From positions 1-5,293 of the forward strand of contig JAKSVJ010000101.1 of the NCBI GenBank assembly GCA_024408015.1: DNA of 5,293 nt. Direction: 5' to 3'. The notes under the pieces were generated by a model. It saw only the letters and a list, made by a program, of their open reading frames with translations. It made no database searches and was not told the origin of the DNA. The number at the start of each line of letters is the position of its first letter. Within the stretch, counting starts at the first letter, position 1. The translations under genes were made by a program, and so were the position numbers. This document shows, in pieces, positions 1-5,293 of this stretch. The DNA is from Clostridia bacterium (lineage in GTDB: Bacteria > Bacillota > Clostridia > Oscillospirales > CAG-272).

Positions 1-722
1 TTCAATGATTGAATCATCATGTTGTCTGTGGATTTATAAATAAATGGAATAAGTGTTTTTTGTCCGTTTATTTTGAACAAGTTGTTCTCATCTTTTTCCA
101 TTGCCTTTTCGGACACTTCCCAAATAAAGTCCCAAGTTAAAATGTCTGGAACCTCGTATCCTAATGCTTCAACCATATCCTTATTAATGTAACAAGCTTC
201 AGATGAACGCATGAAAGGAACAAGATAGAGTGTATCTCCTATCTTACCTTCTTCAAGGTATTTAGGTATTATTTCTTCGGTAGTTGGTCCGTCAAATCTA
301 ATTTCAGAACCACCCAAACCATATTTGCTGTCTTTAATTAATTCTTCCAATGGAACAATTACATTATTGCCAGTTAAATATGTGGCTACGTTGTCTGGAT
401 ATGCAATACAAACATTTGGTGTAGTATTTGTTCCTATGTTTGTAATAACATCCTGATACATTACATCATATTTTTCATAGAATTTAACATTAATCTTAAT
501 GTTTGGATATAACTTCTCAAAATCTTCAATTGTTTTGAGATAAATATTTTTTTGAGTAATATTTGTGTCGTTTTTAGCCCAAAATGTCAATTCGTAATTT
601 TTGGTAGTGTCAAACTCTTCTGGAACTGAAAATTCTGCTCTATCTTCAGCGCCATGACAACCGGTAAGAACAATCGGACAAAGAATTGCAACTACCAAGA
701 ATAATATAGCGATTTTTTTCAT
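1..722 (-). CDS. Extracellular sugar-binding lipoprotein of an ABC importer (C-terminus off window)
   Basis: Substrate-binding lipoprotein that would capture a carbohydrate outside the membrane and hand it to the two permeases encoded just upstream. The ATG at 722 opens a 240-codon frame with no stop, running off the window edge; family 1 solute-binding proteins are usually 400 to 450 residues, so roughly the last half is missing. Residues 1-22 are a lipoprotein signal: Lys2-Lys3, a hydrophobic core, and the lipobox L-T-G-C with Cys22 as the lipidation site. The mature part has the typical opening strand (YELTFWAKND, about 43-52), then EKLYPNIKINVKFYEKY, the LYLVPFMRSSEACYINKDM segment, and the aromatic DFIWEVSEKA stretch, as in sugar-binding proteins of the UgpB/MalE type. 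The start is supported by AGGAGG at 737-732 and by a 4-base ATGA overlap with the permease stop, suggesting translational coupling. The substrate cannot be assigned; a UgpB-like glycerol phosphate role is possible but unproven. Confidence 0.9.
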   Translation of the reverse strand, partial: MKKIAILFLVVAILCPIVLTGCHGAEDRAEFSVPEEFDTTKNYELTFWAKNDTNITQKNIYLKTIEDFEKLYPNIKINVKFYEKYDVMYQDVITNIGTNTTPNVCIAYPDNVATYLTGNNVIVPLEELIKDSKYGLGGSEIRFDGPTTEEIIPKYLEEGKIGDTLYLVPFMRSSEACYINKDMVEALGYEVPDILTWDFIWEVSEKAMEKDENNLFKINGQKTLIPFIYKSTDNMMIQSL

Positions 723-1584
723 CCTTTTGTGCCTCCTCTTGATACACCCGCCATGATCTTTTTACGGAATATGAGGAATATTACAATAAGTGGTAATGAC
801 ACTGCAACAACAGCTGCCATCATAGCCGGAATGTTTTCTCGTCCAAAGCCATGTTCTCTAATTTCCTGAATACCATTTGAAACAAGATAATATGCTTCAT
901 CATCAGTAATAAGTCTTGGCCATACGTATGAGTTCCAACACTCAATAACCTTCAATATTATAATAGTTACAATTGTTGGTCTACAAATTGGTACAAGAAC
1001 CTTGAAAAGGTATGTAATATCTTTTGTGCCATCAACTTTAGCAGCATGATATAGCTCATCCGGAACTTGTGCAAAGTTTTCCTTTAACAAGTAAAGGTAG
1101 AATATGGACATTACAGATGGAAGAATTAATCCTAAAAACGTATTTCTCATATTCCAGTTTGTAATAGTAGTGAAATTGGTGATGATAACAAGTTCGTTTG
1201 GAATCATCATTAGCGCAAGAAACAGTGTGAATGCAACGTTTTTGCCTTTAAAATCAAGTCTTGCAAATGCGAATGCGGCAAAAATTATAACAACCATCAT
1301 TAAAGCTGTGGAAGCTACTGTGAAAATTATGGAGTTCACAAAATACTTGCCGAGATTAACAGTAGTAAATGCATCAAGATAGTTTTTGAAAGTTGGGCTC
1401 AATGTATACAATTGAGGTACAGCCTCACCGTTATATGCAGCATAGCTTTTTACAGATGTAAGAATCATCCAATAAAATGGGAATAAAACCATGAGTGCCC
1501 AAAAACCAAGAAGAAAATATTTGAGATGATTTTACTAACAGTGGCTCTCTTTTCGATTTTAGCATAGTTTGTAGAGTTACTCAC
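719..1584 (-). CDS. Carbohydrate ABC transporter permease 2 (MalG/UgpE type), with an apparent N-terminal frameshift
   Basis: Inner-membrane permease of a CUT1 sugar importer, pairing with the permease encoded upstream. The intact frame runs from an internal ATG at 1492 to TGA at 719 (257 residues). Numbered from that ATG, hydrophobic segments lie near 1-12, 52-75, 87-108, 118-136, 172-192 and 224-242. The ATPase-coupling EAA loop is at about 147-173 (ELYHAAKVDGTKD, then a Pro pair), followed by a UgpE-like WNSYVWPRLIT. The first membrane segment is cut short if translation begins at 1492, where no good binding site is seen. Reading back in this frame gives FLLGFWAL before a TAA at 1534-1532, which looks like coding sequence. 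A GTG at 1584-1582 with a near-perfect Shine-Dalgarno begins MSNSTNYAKIEKRATVSK but is one base out of phase and stops at 1467-1465. Restoring one base between 1501 and 1533 joins both parts into about 288 residues, a normal family length. The protein is functional only if this is an artefact or is recoded. Confidence 0.85.
732..737 (-). promoter_or_regulatory. Ribosome binding site of the sugar-binding lipoprotein
   Basis: The minus strand reads AGGAGG, nine bases before the ATG at 722. It lies inside the last codons of the upstream permease, whose stop overlaps this start. It fixes the start of the lipoprotein, which the signal peptide also supports. Confidence 0.8.
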
Positions 1585-1588
1585 TTGA

Positions 1589-1598
1589 ATCACCTCCT
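1589..1598 (-). promoter_or_regulatory. Near-ideal Shine-Dalgarno for the GTG start of permease 2
   Basis: The minus strand reads AGGAGGTGAT, which pairs almost fully with the 3' end of 16S rRNA. AGGAGG ends eight bases before the GTG at 1584, and the site begins one base after the stop codon of permease 1. It is the strongest binding site in the window. It shows that the original start of permease 2 is this GTG rather than the in-frame ATG at 1492. Confidence 0.85.
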
Positions 1599-1599
1599 A

Positions 1600-2490
1600 T
1601 TAATAATGAACATTTTTCTTGCTCACCATGAGGTTGATACAAGTGATTGTCAAAACTATAGCAAACAACACAATCGCTGCAGCAGATGCATATGATGGGT
1701 ATCCACCACTATTACCATATAGCATATCGTAAACATATCCAACAATTGTGTTCATACCAGCTGAGTTCAAATCAGTTCCAAATAGAGCCACGGCATCACT
1801 ATATGCCTTGAATGCTCCAATGAAACCTGTAATGATCAAATAAAAGATGGTTGGCGAAATCATAGGGAGGGTGATTTTTGTAAAAATTCTGCCCCTTGTT
1901 GTGCCATCAACTCTAGCTGCGTCATAATAATTCTTATTAACTGAGGCCAATGCACTAGTTAAAATCAAAATCTTAAATGGCAAAACAATCCAAATGGTAT
2001 AAAAACATAAGACAAACATTTTTGCCCAATATGGACCTTCTATGAAGTCGATAGATGAGCCTCCAAAAGTATTTAGTATTACATTAACAAGACCATCGGT
2101 ATACGCAGTCTTTTTAAACAAAATCATAAATACCATACCTACTGCCAATGTGTTTGTTACATATGGCAAAAAGTATACAGTTTGAAGAAAATCTCTAAGA
2201 ACCTTAATCGAATTAAGGCACACAGATATAAGCAATGCAAGTCCAGTTGAAATCGGAACTGTGATTAATACTAATATAAATGTGTTTCTAACTGCTTGTA
2301 AAAAGAAAGTATCATGAAGAACATAGGAAAAGTTATACAGACCTTTTCCGAAAAATGTTTGTGATGCAAAGTTATATCCTTCCTCAAAAGAATAAACGAA
2401 TACATCTATTAGAGGATAAATCATAAATATGCCTATGAATACGAATGCAGGCAACAAATATAACCATCCCTTTAGATTGGATTTTTTCAT
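1600..2490 (-). CDS. Carbohydrate ABC transporter permease 1 (MalF/UgpA/LacF type)
   Basis: Membrane permease of a CUT1-family sugar importer, expected to form a heterodimer with permease 2. It has 296 residues, a normal length for the short (UgpA-like) form of the MalF family. Six hydrophobic segments are visible at roughly 9-30, 70-92, 103-125, 156-179, 211-233 and 266-289. The cytoplasmic EAA loop that docks on the ATPase is at about 189-214 (YDAARVDGTTRG, then F-x-x-I-x-x-P-x-x-x-P), well conserved. The GGYPSYASAAAI stretch before the last helix is typical of the family. The N-terminus (MKKSNLKGWLYLLPA) has the usual short basic leader, and GGGGAG at 2502-2497 sits six bases before the ATG. 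It is the first gene after the promoter at 2551-2524, and its stop is 15 bases before the GTG of permease 2, so the genes should be co-transcribed. The transported sugar is not evident from the sequence. Confidence 0.93.
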   Translation of the reverse strand: MKKSNLKGWLYLLPAFVFIGIFMIYPLIDVFVYSFEEGYNFASQTFFGKGLYNFSYVLHDTFFLQAVRNTFILVLITVPISTGLALLISVCLNSIKVLRDFLQTVYFLPYVTNTLAVGMVFMILFKKTAYTDGLVNVILNTFGGSSIDFIEGPYWAKMFVLCFYTIWIVLPFKILILTSALASVNKNYYDAARVDGTTRGRIFTKITLPMISPTIFYLIITGFIGAFKAYSDAVALFGTDLNSAGMNTIVGYVYDMLYGNSGGYPSYASAAAIVLFAIVLTITCINLMVSKKNVHY

Positions 2491-2496
2491 ATAAAT

Positions 2497-2502
2497 CTCC
2501 CC
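2497..2502 (-). promoter_or_regulatory. Ribosome binding site of permease 1
   Basis: The minus strand reads GGGGAG six bases before the ATG at 2490. It supports this start over two other ATGs upstream in the leader, which are out of frame with the permease. Confidence 0.65.
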
Positions 2503-2523
2503 AAAACATATTTGTTCATTTAA

Positions 2524-2551
2524 ATTATATCACAATGAGTTTTTAATACAA
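2524..2551 (-). promoter_or_regulatory. Sigma-A type promoter of the sugar importer operon
   Basis: The minus strand shows TTGTAT at 2551-2546, a 16-base spacer, and a perfect TATAAT at 2529-2524. The TG at 2532-2531 makes it an extended -10 element, which compensates for a weak -35 (only TTG matches consensus). Transcription would start near 2517, leaving a leader of about 27 bases before the permease 1 ATG. I saw no clear catabolite-repression (cre) box or other known operator here, so regulation cannot be read from the sequence. Confidence 0.7.
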
Positions 2552-2553
2552 GT

Positions 2554-2578
2554 AAAAAAGAGCCTTTGATAGGCTCTT
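2554..2578 (-). terminator. Intrinsic terminator after the tRNA nucleotidyltransferase gene
   Basis: On the minus strand, AAGAGCCT at 2578-2571 pairs perfectly with AGGCTCTT at 2565-2558 around a five-base ATCAA loop. Four more T follow, giving a run of six T in all. The hairpin starts 36 bases after the TAG of the nucleotidyltransferase gene and closes that transcription unit. On the opposite strand no T-run follows the hairpin directly, so it acts in one direction. Confidence 0.88.
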
Positions 2579-2593
2579 AGTACTATTTTTGTT

Positions 2594-2609
2594 AAATGTT
2601 CACACATTT
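2594..2609. repeat. Small perfect inverted repeat before the terminator
   Basis: AAATGT at 2609-2604 and ACATTT at 2599-2594 (minus strand) are exact inverted copies around GTGA. As RNA this would be a 6-bp AU-rich hairpin with a GNRA-type tetraloop, 5 bases after the TAG at 2617-2615. It could be an mRNA 3'-end structure or a protein-binding palindrome, but it is short and may be chance. Confidence 0.4.
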
Positions 2610-2614
2610 GCGCA

Positions 2615-3967
2615 CTATTTTTTCTTTTTTGACATTGCTAATGCTTGTTTTAATGCATCATCTTTTTTTATACCAGCTAGTCTTAATTTGGTTGCGTACT
2701 CCAATAATATTCCGATTTGTTCACCTTGAGTAATACCATTTTTGATCAGGTCATCACCAGTAACAAATGGTTCCTTCATCATTTCTTCAAAAACGGAGTA
2801 TCTTTCAAATAAAAATGCCTCGTTGTTGTTATCTTCAATTTGCTTTATTCTTCCACCATGATCTGCAAATGAAAAATATATTAAATCGAGTGGTGCGACG
2901 GAATCATAAAACATTTTATTTGTTGTTTTTATCTGAGATTTTGCATTTGCCACAATGTTCGGCTTCATATGAAGTTTCACCATGTTTAAAACATATCGTT
3001 CTATGGATTTATCGTCGGTGATGCGTTTTAAAGCTTTCTTTACAAGAGGTAATCCTTCAATCTCGTGATTATATGAATGAATAACACCATCTTTTACAAA
3101 TGTTGATACTATCTTTCCATAGTCATGCATTAATGCAGTAATCATAAACGCAATTGGATTTGTCACTTTATCTCTATATTTTGCGGCTTCATCTATCACA
3201 AGCATTGTGTGATTCCAAACGTCACCTTCTGCGTGATATTTTTCATTTTGACCTAGCCCAATTAGTTGCTCTAATTCCTCAAACCAAAAAGAAAGCTGAT
3301 TCATTTCTCTTAGTACTTCGAAAAATATAGATGGTTTATTGGATTTTAATAAAGCTTTCTTTAATTCCTCAAAAACACGTTCTCTAGGTAGTGCATTTAG
3401 TGACATGCTTCTGCACTTTTCCATCAATTCTTTTGAAACACTAAATTCAAATCTTGATGCAAATTGTGCAGTTCTTAAAACGCGTAATTGGTCTTCTGAA
3501 AAAGAGTCTTTATTCACATATCTCAACACTTTATCTTTGAGATCTTGTCTGCCATTATAGTTATCAACAATCTCGTGCGTTAACACATTCTCCATCATGG
3601 AATTGATTGTTAAATCTCTGCGTTTTGCGGCATCAAGTTCGCCAACAAATGGATTAACGTCTATTTTAAAATCTTTATGGCCCTGACCTACTGCAAGTTC
3701 AGTTCGTGGCAATGCTATATCGATTTCACTGCCGTTTATGCCGTAAACACCAAAGCTCGCACCTTTGATGAACCACTCGCCCACACCATTAAGAATTTTT
3801 TCGAGATTCTCAACTGATATGTTGTGAACTTCTATATCAATATCTTTGTTCGGAATGCCTAAAAGTCCATCTCTAACATATCCGCCAACATAGTAGACTT
3901 TTCCACCAAACTCATTTGCTTTTTGAGCTATTTGTTCTGCTAATGTAATATCGTTATTTATTGCCAT
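2615..3967 (-). CDS. cca: CCA tRNA nucleotidyltransferase (class II poly(A) polymerase family) with HD domain
   Basis: Cytoplasmic enzyme that would add or repair the 3' CCA end of tRNAs from CTP and ATP. It has 450 residues, a usual length for the HD-containing Firmicute form. The N-terminal nucleotidyltransferase head has GGYVRD (28-33), the metal-binding DxD in KDIDIEV (Asp42, Asp44) and a further Asp in SEIDIALPR (Asp83). Then come RRDLTINSM (116-124), the neck motif DQLRVLRTAQFASRF (159-173), and PRERVFEELKKALL (194-207). An HD phosphohydrolase domain follows: HAEGDVWNHT (245-254, His253), the metal pair His281-Asp282 in ALMHDYGK, and NHEIEG (300-305). The C-terminal tail is lysine-rich. 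The ATG at 3967 overlaps the stop of the upstream nucleotidase by 10 bases; its binding site is weak (AAGAGAAAG), so translation is probably coupled. The terminator follows 36 bases after the stop. A poly(A) polymerase or a split A- or CC-adding role cannot be excluded by sequence alone. Confidence 0.9.
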   Translation of the reverse strand: MAINNDITLAEQIAQKANEFGGKVYYVGGYVRDGLLGIPNKDIDIEVHNISVENLEKILNGVGEWFIKGASFGVYGINGSEIDIALPRTELAVGQGHKDFKIDVNPFVGELDAAKRRDLTINSMMENVLTHEIVDNYNGRQDLKDKVLRYVNKDSFSEDQLRVLRTAQFASRFEFSVSKELMEKCRSMSLNALPRERVFEELKKALLKSNKPSIFFEVLREMNQLSFWFEELEQLIGLGQNEKYHAEGDVWNHTMLVIDEAAKYRDKVTNPIAFMITALMHDYGKIVSTFVKDGVIHSYNHEIEGLPLVKKALKRITDDKSIERYVLNMVKLHMKPNIVANAKSQIKTTNKMFYDSVAPLDLIYFSFADHGGRIKQIEDNNNEAFLFERYSVFEEMMKEPFVTGDDLIKNGITQGEQIGILLEYATKLRLAGIKKDDALKQALAMSKKKK

Positions 3968-5293
3968 GAAAAACTTTCTCTTGTAATTTTCGTTCCTTTA
4001 TTTGGGTTCCATCTTTCACCAGCATCGCCAAACAATTTAACATCAAGTTCGAAAGCATCTCTAAATACAATATTTGTTTTTACTAAACTTGATACATATT
4101 TTGAATAGTCTCTATGTTTACCTGTGAAATAATCACTCGTATAAACATAATCAATTATAGATAATGTGTATTCTTTATTGCTACCTTTTAAACTTGACCA
4201 ATCTGGAACTGATGAAGTTTTGCCAAAATAATAGTAACCATCGGAATTTACATAAAAATCGTATAATGCGGAGCCTTTAATAGTCAAAAAATATATCGTG
4301 TTATCAAACGGAATGGCTTCATAAATTGTTGACTCGGTTATTTCTTGTCCTGCTTTAAAATCAGAAACGCTTCTTACACCACCTGTATTTGAGATTGCAT
4401 AATCAGCTCCAACTGAATTAATTAATATTTCACCAAGATAGTCGTATAAATCAGCTTTTTTCTTAATGGTAACATCAGATATTGCCAAATATGAATTAAC
4501 GTCTAATTTACTCTCATAAGATTTAATTATTGCTTCAACGTCGTAATCATAACCTTTTCCAGCCTCACTAACATATGTTAATCCATAATCTTTAACATCA
4601 GTAACGCCGCCTATGGTATCGTATGTCATGGTAACGTACCCATACGCGTTGTTGTTACTGCTTGCTTGTACAACAGGAACAGATGTACCATCTTTTCTTG
4701 TTATTACTCCCTTTTGAGCGGTGTGTGTATGGCCGTTGAAAATAACGTCAACTAAATAATTGCCATCATTATCTTTGAGTTCGGCAATTTCTCTATTTGC
4801 GTCATAATTTTGCACACCAGAAGTATTACCGTAGTGAATACTAACCACTATCATTTCCGCACCGGCCTCTTTTGCTTTTAGTGCAGCTCTATTGACCGAT
4901 GATGTTACATTTTCAAATTTATAATCCGCTACTGCTGATGCAATAATTGAGCCCTCGCATGGGCCAATTGCAGATACAAGACCGACTTTTACGCCCTCTT
5001 TTTCAACAATTGTGAATTGCTCTATTTCATCGCTTGTGGAAAAGTCGTATAAATTCTTATTTGTGGACTTTTGTACTATATTTGCAGATAGAAGTGGAAA
5101 TGTTGCTTCCCCATTGCTCTTAACGTTGTCCCAATAAACCAGAATCTTATCAAGACCCCAATCGAATTCGTGATTGCCAATACCCATGGCATCAAAATTC
5201 ATTGCGTTCATTGCCTCAACAACAACTCGTCCATAACTTTTGCTTGAAATCGCAGTGCCTTGGAACATGTCACCATTAGCAAACAACACTATA
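3958..5293 (-). CDS. 5'-nucleotidase / 2',3'-cyclic phosphodiesterase family metallophosphoesterase (N-terminus off window)
   Basis: Probably an exported enzyme that removes phosphate from nucleotides or related phosphoesters; UshA/YfkN-like proteins act outside the cytoplasmic membrane. The frame is open at the window edge with no start or signal peptide visible; the GTG at 5289 is an internal Val, since family proteins have about 40 or more residues before this motif. Numbered from that codon, metal-site motifs appear in order: FANGDMFQG (3-11, Asp7), GNHEFDWG (38-45), SIHYG (150-154, His152) and NGHTHT (185-190). The C-terminal nucleotidase domain starts near 270 and contains LYDYLGEILINSVGADYAISNTGGVRS (the NTGGVR is the usual NGGGIR substrate loop) and EAIPFDNTIY (325-333). 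The first metal motif (DxHG) is outside the window. The usual GGDGY segment near the C-terminus is not seen; the protein has TSDYFTG in about that place. It ends without an LPXTG anchor. The exact substrate is open. Confidence 0.88.
   Translation of the reverse strand, partial: IVLFANGDMFQGTAISSKSYGRVVVEAMNAMNFDAMGIGNHEFDWGLDKILVYWDNVKSNGEATFPLLSANIVQKSTNKNLYDFSTSDEIEQFTIVEKEGVKVGLVSAIGPCEGSIIASAVADYKFENVTSSVNRAALKAKEAGAEMIVVSIHYGNTSGVQNYDANREIAELKDNDGNYLVDVIFNGHTHTAQKGVITRKDGTSVPVVQASSNNNAYGYVTMTYDTIGGVTDVKDYGLTYVSEAGKGYDYDVEAIIKSYESKLDVNSYLAISDVTIKKKADLYDYLGEILINSVGADYAISNTGGVRSVSDFKAGQEITESTIYEAIPFDNTIYFLTIKGSALYDFYVNSDGYYYFGKTSSVPDWSSLKGSNKEYTLSIIDYVYTSDYFTGKHRDYSKYVSSLVKTNIVFRDAFELDVKLFGDAGERWNPNKGTKITRESFSWQ

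Noticed and set aside
1104..1382. A 92-codon open frame on the plus strand
   Set aside because: It lies fully inside the permease 2 gene on the other strand, has no recognisable domain, and reads as an antisense shadow of a well-conserved membrane protein.
1490..1492. ATG at 1492 as the true start of permease 2
   Set aside because: It has no good ribosome binding site, it would cut the first membrane helix, and a far better start lies at 1584 in a shifted frame.
2490..2519. A 10-codon leader peptide (MNKYVLGRFI) whose TGA overlaps the permease 1 ATG
   Set aside because: The predicted transcription start is near 2517, so its ATG at 2519 would probably not be in the mRNA, and it has no ribosome binding site.
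2767..3021. An 84-codon open frame on the plus strand
   Set aside because: It is antisense to the HD-domain part of the tRNA nucleotidyltransferase and shows no protein-family features.
3339..3560. A 73-codon open frame on the plus strand
   Set aside because: It is antisense to the neck region of the nucleotidyltransferase, with no family features or upstream gene context.
5287..5289. GTG as the start of the nucleotidase gene
   Set aside because: The frame stays open to the window edge and this codon falls inside the conserved strand before the second metal motif, so it is an internal Val.
1..5293. Mobile elements, CRISPR arrays, tRNA or rRNA genes, riboswitches
   Set aside because: I saw no transposase, no regularly spaced repeats, no cloverleaf and no long structured leader. 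Coding plus the single 124-base gap at 2491-2614 accounts for nearly the whole window.

Overview
All five genes lie on the minus strand, so the window reads in order from its high-numbered end to its low-numbered end. The DNA is AT-rich, genes are tightly packed, and the ribosome binding sites are strong and purine-rich (AGGAGG type). One sugar-transporter lipoprotein has a Gram-positive style lipobox. TGA is a stop and TGG is tryptophan, so this is not a Mycoplasma-type code. Together these suggest a low-GC Firmicute, most likely a Clostridia or Erysipelotrichia-like anaerobe. The lineage is inference; no marker gene fixes it.

Unit 1 (about 5293 to 2554): a 5'-nucleotidase/2',3'-cyclic phosphodiesterase-type metallophosphoesterase, cut at its N-terminus by the window edge, overlaps by 10 bases a gene for a CCA-adding-type tRNA nucleotidyltransferase with an HD domain. 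The unit ends in a clear intrinsic terminator.

Intergenic 2614 to 2491: this holds a small palindrome, the terminator hairpin, and, three bases after its U-run, a promoter with a perfect TATAAT and an extended -10 TG.

Unit 2 (2490 to 1): a CUT1-type carbohydrate ABC importer operon in the order permease, permease, substrate-binding lipoprotein. The lipoprotein is cut at its C-terminus by the window edge. Gene junctions are short or overlapping, consistent with one transcript. No ATPase is present, so the importer would need one encoded elsewhere.

The most notable anomaly is in the second permease. Its obvious start (GTG with a near-ideal Shine-Dalgarno) is out of frame with the rest of the protein. 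One missing base between about 1501 and 1533 explains this. It may be a mutation, a sequencing or assembly error in a homopolymer, or, less likely, recoding. I found no evidence of a previously undescribed system; the window otherwise looks like ordinary housekeeping and sugar-uptake genes.
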